The position numbers and the translations under genes were made by a program. From Polyporus tsugae (Eukaryota > Basidiomycota > Agaricomycetes > Polyporales > Polyporaceae): 64,000 nucleotides of DNA. The stretch is from positions 1,123,501 to 1,187,500 of the forward strand of contig JAHRBS010000014.1 of assembly GCA_024305745.1 (NCBI GenBank), given 5' to 3'. Each line of letters begins with the position of its first letter. The first letter of the stretch is position 1. The notes under the pieces were generated by a model. The model was not told the DNA's origin, ran no database searches, and saw only the letters and a program-made list of their open reading frames with translations. Shown here in pieces: positions 23,401 through 36,256 of the stretch.

Positions 23401-24234
23401 CTGGGCATGACCTCAGGGCTACAGCCCATGAGTCCACTAGAAAGAGGACAGACAGAATACAACATACCTCTTGACAGTCTTGGCCAGACGACCACGACCA
23501 CACTTGACTGGCAGGACCACATCATCCTCAACAACATCCCTAAAAGGTGGGATAACCAATGTCAGATGGGTAAGGGTGAGTGTATCCAACATAGCACATA
23601 CATCTTCTCCCCTTTCACCCCACCCTTACGCTTGCGTGGAGTCAGAGTAGACTCGGCCTCTTTGTCCTCGTCAGCCAATACCTTGGCCAACATGCGCTTA
23701 AAAGTCTTCACTTCCACGGGGTCATCTCCATCGGACTTGGCCTTCACAGGGGCTCTATGATATGTTATATGAGCTATGTACAGTTCAGACAAAGATACTG
23801 ACTTACTTTTTGGTAGCCCGTGTAGTGCGCATAGACACAGCCCCACCACTGGAATGCAAAGCATCAGCAAATTGTAGAAGTGTAAAAGAAAGCAACCACA
23901 TACCCTCGAGCACAAGCACAAGCATGAGCACGGCCACGGCCACGAGTAGTAGAAGCAGCAAGGGGGGGAGAGTCACCATCCTGGATGCTGTTGTTGTTGT
24001 CCTCACGACCACCACCCCGGCCCTGGGTAGTAGTAGGAGCAGCAGAGGGGGGAGAGCTGCCATCCTGGATGATGTTGTCCTCACTGTCGGTGAAGGGATG
24101 GGGAGGAAGCTTCCTTGGCCTGCAAGTCAACTCAGGTCAGTACCATGTTGCAGTGAATAGAAGAATAATACTCACGCCTTCCCACCTGTAGACATGGCAG
24201 TACGACGGCGAACAGGGGCAGCCTTGGTAGACAT
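20482..24234 (-). CDS. uncharacterised multi-exon gene, low-complexity N-terminus and conserved-looking C-terminal part
   Basis: I read this as one minus-strand gene with many short exons separated by small GT-AG introns, starting MSTKAAPVRRRTAMST at 24234 and ending TAG at 20482-20484. The N-terminal exons encode basic/acidic, Ser/Gly-rich linkers with AT-hook-like pieces (RGRGRAHA near 23930; CGRGRLAKTVKR near 23480), suggesting a nuclear, DNA-associated product. The exon at 21773-20994 carries a folded domain (YPFWTGDVYPTVLDVM, LNLSGLYDQGIINPAH, FGPIVDGVIMNSLIF). The last exon (20482-20760) adds DKYILDGLFALENTFDLLKY and ALVYYNPSTFLHKKDG. Exon joins around 20770-21010 could not be resolved. 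No function is known to me. It is divergent from the gene at 25160. Confidence 0.5.
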
Positions 24235-25159
24235 GGAGGTAAGAGGATGAGGGTTGGATGAAGCAGTGAGCGACAAGATTTGGAGGAGTGGGGAGGTCGA
24301 GCAGAAACTCTGAAGAGGGGCAAAATGTGGTAGATGGGGGTTTAAATAGTTCCAGGACTTGATTTTTTGCATAAATTTGAAGAGCTTGTTGGAGATTAAA
24401 CTATCTAACAGATGAAAGTCATATGATTTGACAGATACACCAGTTTCTCTGGCTATCTTAGTAGATTGCAACTGCGCTAAGCTCACCAATCGACACTTCA
24501 GCATTGGTTAAGGACACGCACCAGGGGGGGCACCACATTAATGCCACATTTACGTCCTGATGCAGGTCCACCTTCCCCAAATGTAGAAGGTCCTTGAGGC
24601 TGGGAACATCGGCACATTGTCTGGCCGAGGTGAAAAGGAAGCATGATCATGTCAGCATTTATCAGAGGGAGTGAAGAAGACATTTGCAGCCTCTTGGACT
24701 TTTTTTTTCTCTACATATCATGAACACATTTGCAGCCAATTCATTTCAACCAGCAGTAGTTTGCAGACTGACTAGATACAATTATCCAAAGACCGCTCTG
24801 CTGTAGATAAAACATTTTGAAGAGACGAAGAGAGCACCTAGATGTCTTGGATGTGTGCGTCACTTGGCTATATTACCAAGGATCAGGAGTTGTGCATCTT
24901 GTCAACAAACATGTGACTCAGGACTGATCTAAGTGCCAACAACAATCCCGATGTAGCCTCATGGCCAGAGTAAGAGGCATAGGTTGTCCCATCTGTCACA
25001 TATACTGACGTCTGAATGAAAACCTCCCCAGTTGCCTCATTCGCCTTACATCTCCCCCCCCGCCTCACCATTATTTTGTCTTTGTCAACTATCATCCACA
25101 TCCACCTGTCCTTCTAGTACACATCTGACAGCTTGGCCACTCTATTCAGGCTGTGTTGT
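24235..25159. other. intergenic region between two divergent genes
   Basis: This spacer of about 920 bases should contain the promoters of both flanking genes. A T run sits near 24700 and a C run near 25055. No ORF or RNA gene is supported. Confidence 0.35.
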
Positions 25160-26465
25160 ATGGCCCCACTTCTCACCCAGCTACAGTCCGATCGGACTAA
25201 GTATCGTGAGTGTTATATCTGTAAAGTGACCTTTTCTGCTCTTATTCCTGAAATTCAGAAGATGTGTTGGGAGTTATTATGATGAAGAAGGCTAAGGAGG
25301 AAGTTCGGCTTCAGGAGCTGCAGATGGTAACATTGGTGAGCCCCCCCCCTATGTCTATAATATTGGCGAATTCTTACCTATTCCAATGGGAAGGTGTCTG
25401 GGCTACAGGACGACAGCTATATAGCTGAGCAATCATCAGGCAATCGCTGCGTCCTGGCCCTCTGACCTATCGATGCGCAGAATGTTGAAGAAGCTGTCTT
25501 GCGAGTACAGGGTTTTATTGTTGAGGCTTGTCTTCCACCTGTCCGTCAATTCAAGTTAGTGTTTGTTATTCAACTTAGAATATCTGTGTACTTATCTTGT
25601 TGTACTAGCATCCCTCGTAACCTTAACCATCTCATCGACTTGAAACAGTCCATCATCCTCACCGGGCTAGGGACCAAAAGTTTCGACGCTGCTGTGTGCG
25701 GCATACAAACTGTATATCAAGTTTTTAACAATCATGTTTCCTGCGCAGGAGGTCATCTCAGAGAATGGACCCCAGGTCGTCGTGGCCAAGACTTAACATT
25801 GACCTTCACCAATCGTTATTTAACGTCCTCTCACGATCTTGGTGACAAGGCATCCGTCGACCTGTCAGCTATCATGGACCCTTTCAATGTCCTCCGACCA
25901 CTTATCAAAAGTGAAGTCCATACCGCCAATAATGTGGTTGAGTATTGGGAGCGCCATCAGGGTGGGGATTCTAGGTACGCTTCATGCATAATACCAATGT
26001 ACGTCTATATGGTGATCATTCTATGCCCTCTAGCAAGGAATATGCGGAGATAAAACCTGATCTCTTCATGTTGACCAACTTGGTGGAGGTTCAAGTCAGT
26101 TTTGTAATTGTCCGTGTTGCCCGTCAGGAGCATGTGGTCGTTCCAAAACTTCAAGCCATTTGCCTGCTTGATCGCGTGGTGGAGACGGTGAGCATCATAT
26201 AAATCAGTTAAAAGCTGGAAGATACAAACACTAACAATTCCCACATCAGGATTACAACTTGTCGGCGATATGTTGCCTTGCCAGTGGACAGCTGTTGCCT
26301 TTGAAGAAGGTCAAGCGCAAAGTCGGCTATGGGATGCTGTCTTTAGACAAGTCTGGTAATGATGATGTTCATCCTCCTCCAAACAAGCAGTTGAGAGGTC
26401 TCAACTTAGATGAGCTGGGAGGGGAGGTGGAGAGGACGGATGTACCGATGAAGGATTTGGCTTGA
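25160..26465 (+). CDS. uncharacterised multi-exon protein
   Basis: The gene starts MAPLLTQLQSDRTKY at 25160. Exon 1 ends at 25205 (GTGAGT) and exon 2 starts at 25259, which keeps the frame into QDVLGVIMMKKAKEEVRLQELQM. Later exons carry NVEEAVLRVQGFIVEACLPPVRQF, then a long exon from about 25611 with DLKQSIILTGLGTKSFDAAV and DPFNVLRPLIKSEVHTANNV, then SKEYAEIKPDLFMLTNLVEV, VPKLQAICLLDRVVET and a final exon ending in TGA at 26463-26465. The exon near 25395-25470 is uncertain. No premature stop was seen in the fitted exons, unlike in neighbouring genes. I know no function. The C-terminus is Lys-rich and acidic, without membrane segments. Confidence 0.55.
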
Positions 26466-26575
26466 CTTGAACTCCTCCTCACAATTACAATAAGGCTCTT
26501 GTGTTGAAAACATATTGTACATGTAATTATTCAAAACTCCCCACTCCCACACCTGGCCTTCATATCACGCATCAA

Positions 26576-29500
26576 CTACTGATACTTGCAAAGAGTGTGC
26601 TCCACCATGATCAGGTCAAAGCAAATCAAGTCCTGTTCTTCCTGTGTGAGTTGCAATTCCAAGAAATCATACACACAACCAAAGGCTGTCTGGACCTCGT
26701 CTTTGGTTGGCATGGGGGACGTCAATAGCCCAGCCTGATGCAAGCCGCGCCATGCGCCCTTGCCTTTCAGGTTGCTAACAATTGCACCAATGGTACGAAC
26801 GTCCGGAAGAGCAACTTGACCTGCATAAGTGATATCTGTTGTGAGTAGATAGACGGTTTAGATATATGTAAGCGTGACTTGACCTGTGTAAGTGAGATCC
26901 GCTGTAAGCAAATAGCCTTGCAATGCTCCCATCAAAGGCAACACCTTTCTAGCCACTTGCCCGCCCTTCTCTGCATACCGCCGACTCCTGAGGATCCACT
27001 TGTACGCAACATCGAAGTTGAGTGGTTGATTCTGGCATAGGGTGCACCACTCCGGATCAGCACTGAAGTAAGCACCAACGTGTTGAGCAAATTCATGTCA
27101 TTGTCCCATAAGACGGTTGCTGTAAGCTCACAGGTTAACAAACTCAGGAGAACGCATGTTGAAACCGTGTGCATCGATGTACGTGTTCCAGTCCTGAATA
27201 TCCTGCCAATAATAGGAAGGAATTCAATGGTCCAAAAGCATGGGGGAGTTGAAGAGGGCCACCCGGAATATGACGGTACTGGTGAACATACCAGGTAAGG
27301 ACATGTTGAGAGCAGAGCAGGGACCAACAGCAGACTTGGCGATTTGATGAGATGGAGCCAGCTCGCGGAAAGGCAGATAGAAGTCGAGGTTAGATGCACC
27401 CGTGACTAAAGAGGTGTGCTTCCTGATGATTGAGCTGGTCTCACTATAGGTAAGAGGGCCTTGATAAATCGGAGTAACAACTCCAATCCAGGAGAGTAAA
27501 CATTGTCCTGAAAGGTCCTGGGCATGGGGTGGGGCTGGGGGATTGGTGGGAAAATATTGTTGATATTCTGGACAAGTAGGTGTTCACAGGATGACGACAA
27601 CTAGGATGGGGGAAGTTGGAGACCACAGCTGCACAACTCCACAGCACGAGATATGTCTGAGAGTAATTTGGCCTCATCTGACGTCCAATTAGCTATGGCA
27701 TGCACTTCCAATGCATTGGAGAAAGGGCTAAGCATATTGATGGTAAGATTCTGGAGTCTCCGGCCCTTGCAGCCCAAGACCGTAGAGATGACAGTCTGGT
27801 GAGCATTCCATACTTGGTCCAGAAGTAGGATATCAACGTTGCCAGTGGATTGAACAAGTTGAGTGACGAAGGCCGCTGAGATGCGGCTAGTGTTGTTGGG
27901 GAAATGGAGCCAAGCAGCCAACAAATTGATGACTTCATCACAAGTGATAGTCATAATTGAGCGCATGAAGGCATGAGCTGGTCCACTACGCACATCCCAA
28001 ACTTGATTGGGGTCATGAAGGTTGGGGAGATAATCCTTGGCACATAGCGAGACAGCGCATCGGGCGAGGTAAGATTGGTAGACGTCGTGGACCAACCGTG
28101 TGAACCAATCCATGGAGTCTTGTAGACATTGCGGGTCGTCACAAAGATGTGCTGCAATCTGATTGCCTTTTGCAACACAATCTTCTGTAAGCCACCACCA
28201 GGCCATAGCATTCGTTAACATATGGCGACGATGTTCCAAGGCAATGCGCAGGTCTAGACACTGTAGTGTGCGATTATGGTTATGGAGGGCAGGCCATATG
28301 CGATCCAGTGCGTAGACAAATTGAGGACTAGACTGAGAGGTCGACTGATACTGGTTGATGAAGTTGTCTATGGCACGGCTGTCTGAAGTGCAATCTGAAA
28401 TGGACTGGGCCACACTAGCAACCACATTTGTATATCGCACGAGTTGCATCTGCAACACCTTCACCGAAAATGATTTGAGGAGGCATCTGAACACTACAGA
28501 CAGTGCATGAGCAACCGACTACCTACAGAATTTAGGAAGTAACCTATGTGGAGATGGCTCATCATTGTCACAATTCTGATTGGCAGCACCTTACACATCT
28601 TCATTTAGAGTGGAAGATCCTTTGGCATCATCATTGTACATGTTGTGATCTGGAGATAAGTCCGACGAGGCCACAATTGTACCTAGAGTGAGATGTTCAT
28701 TATACATAGGTACAAGAATGCAGTATACAAGTCAAATATCACTGACGCTTTCGCTTGCACAACATGTAACAGTGGGATACATCCAACATCTGCTGAGACT
28801 CATCGTCTACCTCCATATGGTTGCCTTAACACTCCGTGTCCACTGTTCCATTGCAGTGGTCCAAGTCATTGTTGAACAATCTCCCATTGTCGCAGTCGCC
28901 GTCCAATGATCTCCCGAGGACCTCATCGACCATCTCCACATCTAGTTCCTCGTCTTCTGCATGCTCGTCGACCCATTTGTCATCGTCGTCATTGAGAAGG
29001 TGTGATGCATTCACATAGCATTGGTGCACCAAATTATCAAGGGGTGAAACCTCAATGTGTGACATTTGGACACAGTTGTGACTATTCAATGCAAGGATCC
29101 CACCGCAAGAACCCTTTGCCTGTGATTGAGTTTCTGTAAGGATGTTAGAAAAGCATACTGCAAGGGTCTAGGACATACATACCAATCTTCCGACCTGTGC
29201 TCTTCTTAGAACCCTTGTGAGTACGTTTATGAGATGCTGAAGCTGTCGACGACTTGCCAGGGTTGGAGGCATTGACTTCCCATGTACCTAACAGCACAAG
29301 GGCTTTGGCACGACTGTGCACTGAAATGATACACCATTCAGTGCAATGTAAGCTGGCTAATAGACAAAGTGTACCATCTTGCCCCAATTTGAGCAGCACA
29401 CCTTTGGGTACAAACTTGCGCTGCGTTCAGGAAAACAAGTTGTATCGTTTTTCAACCTGTTCACGCAATGCTTTGGTGTCGCTGCAATATTTCCAAGGAT

Positions 29501-30850
29501 GGGCGGTTATGCATCGAGATGGATCATCAGGGTCCCTTGCAGAAAAACATTTGGCCATACGATCAAAGTCGATTTGTACATCAAGATGCGCAGGAATCTG
29601 TCACATGAAATAGTAGAGAATCTGGACCGCAGACTGGAAGAACCATTGAAGGAACATAATGGCCAGCATAAGCAGAGCACCTTCGGGCAACCAAGTCACA
29701 TGATTGATGTAACTAGATTCATCATTGTCCCTATTCCATTTGGTAAATATACTATCATCTATGGCAACACAAGCCAGAGTATAGACCCATTGTTGTACAA
29801 TGAGCAGTCGCTGTGCACCTTGGTAATATCATCTCTGGGGCTAATGGAAACTCATTATTCTTCAGAAGAGCTCCATACACTAAATGCAAAGTTCCTTCCA
29901 AAATAGGAGCTGACAGATAGCAAACTACCGTGAATTGGTGAAACCAGGGTTTCAGTGCAAATCCCAGTTTGGCAGTTGGGGCAAACCCTCCATGAAAACG
30001 TAGACCACAGAAGTTTGCGACAATGAACTCCCGTAGCTCTGATGGGCATGATGTGAATACCTAAGCTATAACACTTATTGCTTTCAACAATGCACCAATT
30101 GCTATGCCCAAGTCGCATATGGCAAACCAACCCCAGTCCTCTGTATCCGAGTCAATGTTGCTGTCAGTTATCATACTGGTGCTACCACCTGCCGTGTTGT
30201 GCAAATTGAAGTGCTTGCCACCCACTCGACCAAGTTCAGCCTTCATCTGTTTGCCTAAATGTTTACATGCGGTCAAGTGGTGTCGTCAATGATAACACGT
30301 ATGGATACTAACTCCCTTGGCCAGCTGGCTGGGTAGATACTAAGTTCATCTGCATAAATGGGAATGCGGTGTTACATGTTGACCCAATGGATGGAACATT
30401 TAGGAGATTTGCTTGTTCGTCGAGGTGCTCCTTTATCTGTGGAGGTGCGACATTGAGGGAACACATCGCCACCTCTGCTGCCACCTAACAAAATGACCAT
30501 TAGCAGAGCGCCAACATCGAGTCAATCCCACTTACAGCGACCGTCTCGGAGCATAACTTGTTGTGAAACTTCCTCTTCAAATTTAGTGCCTACGCAAGGA
30601 CCGCTGAGCTTGCGCATTTACTTGTACAACATGGTGAGTGGATAGGCGCAATTGTTCTCCTCCAGACTATTGGCAAGGGGAGACCGTTCATAGTGGACAC
30701 CCTCTTGAGTGAACTCCCCATTCACTTTACGCAGTTTGTTGGGGGTACATTCTTCGGCGGGTCCTAGGTCAGTGTTGCGTGCAAGACGAAACCTCTGGAA
30801 GACCCAGTCTGGCATACCGCTCCTACATTTACGGTAAACGATCATGGAAC
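26576..30850 (-). pseudogene. large uncharacterised gene, broken by at least seven stops
   Basis: Several minus-strand coding blocks join into one large protein: 30850-30600 (MPDWVFQRFRLARNTDLGP), 30276 to about 29130 (SCPSELREFIVANFCGLRFHG, then LEGTLHLVYGALLKNNEFPL, SARDPDDPSRCITAHPWKYC and KALVLLGTWEVNASNPG), an acidic block 29089-28826, and 28494 to 26576 ending VEHTLCKYQ. Lesions: TAG 30061 and 27601, TGA 29601, 29427, 27224, 27128 and 27098 (lowest coordinates), plus frameshifts near 29805 and 27410. A GT-AG intron near 26885-26815 is clear. No enzyme motif was recognised. It could be the main ORF of an unknown mobile element or a host repeat family. Confidence 0.5.
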
Positions 30851-33042
30851 GTTTGCATACAGTGATAGTCTTACCTGGCTATGAGCCAGAGCTGTAAAAC
30901 ATCATCCTTCAGGTCGTGCTAGCCATTGATATCTTGGGCAAAGATGTACCAATATGGATTGAGGGCCAGGTATCCTACACATAAGTAGTTCAGGTTCTTG
31001 CAGTGACTGCTAGTATAGATATCCTTATATGCACCTGCCGACTGCATGGCCTCGCGGGAACCCTCAGGAATGTCCACCGCTTTCAGGTAAGAGTACAGGG
31101 CTCCTTGATAGGGTCAGACCACTCGCTAGCAATAAGCGAAGGACTGGAGGACTAAAGACCAACTCAAAGCTGGGGATCTACCGCAGCTTACGAGGGGGTT
31201 TATATATTGGGCTGAAGCCTGTGCACGGACCAGGTACTTCAGGATAGGTCGTAATGGTCATTACAGGTGATATTACTAAGTGTGCTAATTTGTAATAGTT
31301 GTACGTAAGAGTCGTATTGTAACACTCCTAAAACATCCTCCTTCATGTTCATCCAAAACATAAGACACCCGTCTACTCTTGCATCGAGAGGAATTGTCCA
31401 ATGACGGTCGACATGCCGAAGCGTAGGCATGCGCGAGTCCCTATGTGGAATGTTCACCCTTGTACCACCTGGGAAGGGTGCATCCGGGTAGGCTTGAGAG
31501 GCTGTAAGAAAAGAATAAGCTTATCATCAATTATTGTCAAGAAGGGACAGATACCTCGCGGCATCGTGTACACTGCCAGACATCCCGCACTGGAATTCCG
31601 CTGGAACGCGCACCTGTGGAAATCCAGGTGCGAAACCAGTGGTCAGCCAGAAGCCAACAAGACTTGTGGAAATCCACAGGTGCATCATGTCATCCTCATG
31701 ACTCATCATCCTGAGGGGGCTGGGGGCTGGGGGCAGGTCGTCGGGTCGTCGATGGGGTTCCCTTTCTGCAGCCATAAAAGTAGGCATAGGCCACATTATT
31801 ATTTAGAATAGGTCGATACTCTATACATTGGACTAGTGGTAGGGATATGGGCTAAGCCTCGTTACAACTGAGCTCTATCAGCACGGTAGCGAGTCGTGAG
31901 GTGGAAGGTATGTTAGCAACACACCCAAGAAAACACGATACTCTCAGGGGTACAAGGAGGCTGAAGTATGGAGGAGAAATAGCCACCCAGGAAAAGGTGG
32001 AGAATGAGGGAGATAGACAGTGGCGATGTGGTGACCGTGCAGACAAAAGGACAGTGACTTGAAAATTTTTGCTGGAGGAAATTGTGCTTGTGGGAGCATG
32101 AACCTATACTTGCAACATACAGTGAACAAAGAACAGAGGTCATATAATGGGGTAAAAAGGCGGAGAAGGTTACAAGGGTACCGGTGCGCAGAGGAGGGAT
32201 AATGCTGGACTTGGGCAGAGACAAGCGTGGAGGAGGGAGACCGCGAGCAAGACTTCAGTTGGGAACAAACTTGTCTCGTGATCGGATCATGTCCTTGCTG
32301 AGGTCATGTGAGCATCCACTGAAAAGCCACTGTGCTGTCTACCGGAATTCCACAAGTCTTGTTGACTACTGATATACCACTGGACTTGACACACAATATC
32401 TGCAGTTCGCCCAAATCCACCGGATTTCCACTGCGGCTTGTCTGGCAGTGTATTGTGATGTAGATGGAAGGACAAATTCAACATTGACTGGAGAACAGAA
32501 GATGGGGACAGTGAGGTGTAGGTGGTGCCAAAGACGAGCGGTCAAAGAATAGGGGGCCTGGATAGAAACCGGATCAGATGTGATAGGGGAACTATCTTGA
32601 TTTCTGTCGTCATACGTCATGCCTGAGCGGATGATGACAGAAATCAAGACAGTACAGTGATGGTCGCTGAGGCCGAGGGTGGACAAACCGGGCTGACAAA
32701 ACCATGCTGAGGCGGCAGACGTGATAGGGGGAGAACCACAAGAGACAATGCCAAGGTGGCAGATGGACCATGTTGACTTTGGTCATTTTACGTCATATCC
32801 GAGCAAATCACGCCAGAAATTATGTGGGGAACCAACCGGGTTGAAGAACTCACACCAAGATGGGGCTATGTGCAGACGCTCAATTGCAGTCAATACTGCA
32901 TTATGATGCAAGACGGAGACTGAAATGAATGGAAAACAGTATGGAAAGAGACAATAGCGATAGCGTGCATGCACCGTATCAGTGTACCGTACGAGCATCA
33001 TCGGCAAGACAAGGGAGCAGGCCAAAGAACCAAAGACAATGC
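30851..33042. other. spacer with inverted and hairpin repeats
   Basis: No gene is supported. A sequence around AACAAGACTTGTGGAA at about 31658-31673 recurs inverted at about 32345-32365, with partial similarity extending on both sides, so this may be a degenerate element with inverted ends. A strong hairpin at 32595-32649 is listed separately. Confidence 0.4.
32595..32649. repeat. hairpin-forming inverted repeat
   Basis: Arms 32595-32613 and 32631-32649 are 19 bases each with one mismatch and a 17-base loop. The left arm reads TCTTGATTTCTGTCGTCAT. The single mismatch is G versus A, again compatible with a CG-site transition. Confidence 0.75.
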
Positions 33043-33458
33043 TGTTGGCTGCAGTGCGCCTCAGAGCGGTCACAATGGCCTAAGTCGAGCTCTAAGAAGT
33101 CTATCATTGACAGGAAAGTAAAGTACTCACCTAAGTCGAGCTCTAAGAAGTCTAAGGACAACAGAGCTCGACAGAGGCGAGGATACAGCACACTGAGCAC
33201 GTGCCAGGTAGCTTACATCATCCTACACTAACTGGCGCTGAAAGGACGAGAAATGAGTAAGGTAGAGCCCACTCTAGAGAGGGGATCAGATCTACACTAA
33301 ACCGAGTCACTATGTAAGAGTATGGTATATCTCTATGAGAACGCAGAATCTAGCGATGTGGAAAGTAGCTGATGGTAGGGTACAGTATGCGGTACGTATG
33401 GTACAAAGCGGAACTTGGCGCGGTCAAAGGAGTGCGCGCTACAGCACCGACTTCAACA
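33043..33458 (-). repeat. solo LTR of the copia family, minus orientation
   Basis: This 416-bp element with TGTTGG...TCAACA ends (plus-strand view) is the reverse complement of the copia left LTR at 36257-36672. Both are 416 bp and I count three differences, each at a CpG. The flanking pentamers are AATGC on the left and CGCAG on the right, so it lacks a matching target duplication in its present position. See the inversion finding. Confidence 0.92.
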
Positions 33459-34864
33459 CGCAGATGTGCCATGCATCTGCAAACATGTTGTACTACTCCT
33501 GGGTGTTGGGATAGTTCTCCCAGTGTTGTGACTTTGCTCCATCCGACCTGGTGGTGAATCCAAACATTTTGCTCGTCCGGATCACACCACGGCTCAACCT
33601 TGAACTTCTGCGTCCAGAGCCAGACCTTAGTACAACAATTGGGCTTCTCGAAAGACTGGGCTTTTTCAACACGTCCTTCCCACTCCCTACGCTCTCTTTC
33701 CGCCTCATGCGGTAGGACGTGCATGGCATAGTAGTTCGTCATTCACATCTTGTATGCGAAGTAGTCTTCCGACACTGGTTGAACACGATTATGATACACC
33801 ATTTGTTGGTCGATGGTCGGTCCAATCATGCGAGGGAGTCTGGGTAATGTCCAGTTGATAGGCTTTTCAAGCATGCTCCATCGGAAATGCATGGCCCAGG
33901 ACTTTTTCTGTCGTTGGTGGCGGTAGATGAGTGCAGGACCGTCATCCGGGACAGCCCAATTTTGCTCTAGATCTGGCCTGTATGGGCGGAGCCACTGGTG
34001 CACTTTGAGGATATCATCAATTTGCGATGGGTGGAATGCGCCGTCTACGAACGAGCACCAGTGAATGTACACGGGGAGATTTGCGCGAACCATGCAGGGA
34101 ACATGTTGTATCCAAGGAGTGTACCCCTCGCCGGCATGAGTCTCGATGACAGCTCCTGTTTGTGCATCACGAGAGAAATCGCTGATCCAGGATTGGCAGA
34201 GCTCATTGATTCACTCCTTATCCACACCTTTTTCAGAAAGGATGCGAACCCACGCAGGAGGATCTGTAGGTGTTTCCCCCATCGTCAGCACCATCGCCAT
34301 GGAGCATCGAGCTGCTAAGACAATAAGGGCAGTTCGAGACCAGTGCACAGCAATTCTGGCAATCCGCTCATCCTTTTGGACGGTACGGTAGCCACACGAT
34401 GAGGAAGGCTGTCCGAACAGGTCGAGTCCGGTCAGTTTTTCCCGGAAGTTGTGGATGTGGTCTTCTAGTAGCCCAATGATGTAGTACAAAGATTTCTCCA
34501 GCTTGTACCATGTGTCTGCGGTGTGGCCGTTGAGCTTCCAGCCCATGGTCGTCCATTGTGTGTCCCACACCAGGGGCAGGTCGTTCATGCAATAGTTGAG
34601 CCGTTTGAGGAGGTTGCTAGTGAAGTCATGATGGCGTGGGGTGTAGGCAAGTTCGGGACACTTAATTGTACACAACACTTTCCGGATTTCTGATGTGTCC
34701 AGTGTTTCAGGTTCAGCCAATGTAAGGCTGGGCAAGGACTCCATGACCGAAGGGTTGACAACAGTGTACAGCATTTTGCCGAAGTGGAATGTCCGCACTT
34801 TGCAATGGATGGTTCTAGACAGTAGAATATGAGTTATGCAATTATGGTTGATTGTCAATGACAT
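33459..34864 (-). pseudogene. N-terminal half of an uncharacterised gene cut by the copia insertion
   Basis: The minus-strand frame starts MSLTINHNCITHILLSRT at 34864 and runs to the solo LTR edge at 33459. It is broken by TGA at 34211-34213 and 33743-33745. Recognisable stretches are RTVQKDERIARIAVHWSRTA, IQHVPCMVRANLPVYIHW and PCMVRANLP followed by SMLEKPINWTLPRLPRM. No known domain was recognised. The continuation is not adjacent. It lies at 41414 on the plus strand, next to the copia right LTR, where reading resumes at the same 5-bp target sequence. A one-base frame change is needed close to the junction. Confidence 0.6.
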
Positions 34865-36256
34865 ATGGGTTCGTGGCTGCGCTCATCTTCGGTGCAGTGG
34901 GAGGATGGCAAGGGGGAGCAGTGGCAAAGGCGAGAGCAAACCTGTTTGGTAAAATTTATGATATGTTGGTCATAGGCAGGTAGGAGTGCATACAATGCTG
35001 ATAGTGAACATACAATATTTCTGGATGGACGAATGGCCTGCGCAAATCCTCGACTGTACGTGCGTCACTTGTGAGTACCTGGAATACTGGTATGTTCACT
35101 CGACTGGGTCAGAACCGCAGTCAGCGACTGGAGTGTGATGGATCAGAATGTGCTGCAAATCGTGAAGTATGGGTAGATGAGAGCAATTGTAAAAGATTGT
35201 CCAAAAAGAAAATAAATGGCGTGCTGGCCATTCAATCTAAACGGGCAGAAGAATCCCATGGGATTCGGAATGCTCATGATAAGCGTCAAACAATATTGCT
35301 CATGACGTACATTGACAATGTATCTGAGTAGGCGGTTATCGTAAACTATCTTGCCTGATATGCTCACTACTAGGCCAAAAAACTTGCAACTGCACCATAA
35401 TTTAGCACCATCTATGTGTTCATTCCACAGTACCGAATACAATCATGTATATGCTACATGGACACGTGGGAAATACCTCCCATGGTGAGGGACTTACAAG
35501 CGGAACAGTCTTTGGTATAAGAATGCAAACTACCGCTGAATACTCCCCAAATAGCAGACTGATGCAGGTTAAAAGGCGGAGAACTTACCAGGGACAACAG
35601 CGTGGTGAGTAATAACCTTTGGCATGTGATTACACGGTACCAACAGATAGAAGTACAATGGGTGGATGGCGGAGGGCTGAAGCGACCTGGTCGGGTGGAT
35701 ACTGTTAGATTGTTGCACTGGGTCAGAACCGCAGTGAACAGAAAGTGAGAGGGAGAAAAGGAGGAGGATGAGGAAGAGGAGGATGAATGGTGGAGCAGAA
35801 TTAGGAAGGTCGCTCGGATGCGAAGTGTAAAGTTTACATTTGTTTGGCAGAGCGTCTATTTGCCATGCAGTGGCTGTGCGTCGGACTAATCGAGCACTTA
35901 GGACTTGGGTGAACCTTCCATCCATGCCCCAGCATCCCATCCACACCCCAGCATCCATCCTCCTCTCCATGTGGAACCCGTCCCCTGCTGCACTGACAAT
36001 TTCATCTTCACAGGTTATCATCCACGCTGACTGCGGTTCTGACCCAGTCATGCTTCCTTCAAGTTCACAACCTCGTCACCTTAACCTGACTGCGGTTCTG
36101 ACCCAGCCTAGGTTTCGGCACAAGGATCATGATGCCCCTCCTCCTTGTCCGCTTCCCAGGTACACATACCTGCTCACATCAGCCGCACCCACATGTGTAC
36201 CCACATACCTATCTACACCTGCCCGTACCTTCACTTGTTCGACTATCCTCTGCATT
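34865..36256. other. spacer carrying four copies of a 19-bp motif
   Basis: No gene is supported. ACTGGGTCAGAACCGCAGT occurs at 35103-35121 and 35717-35735 on the plus strand, and inverted at 36030-36048 and, nearly complete, 36089-36106. The pair at 35717 and 36030 encloses about 330 bp, like the ends of a small inverted-repeat element. This spacer belongs to the segment inferred to be inverted. Confidence 0.5.

Noticed and set aside
29379..29906. A 175-codon plus-strand ORF
   Set aside because: The minus strand carries better protein-like sequence that continues on both sides, so this is probably a shadow frame.
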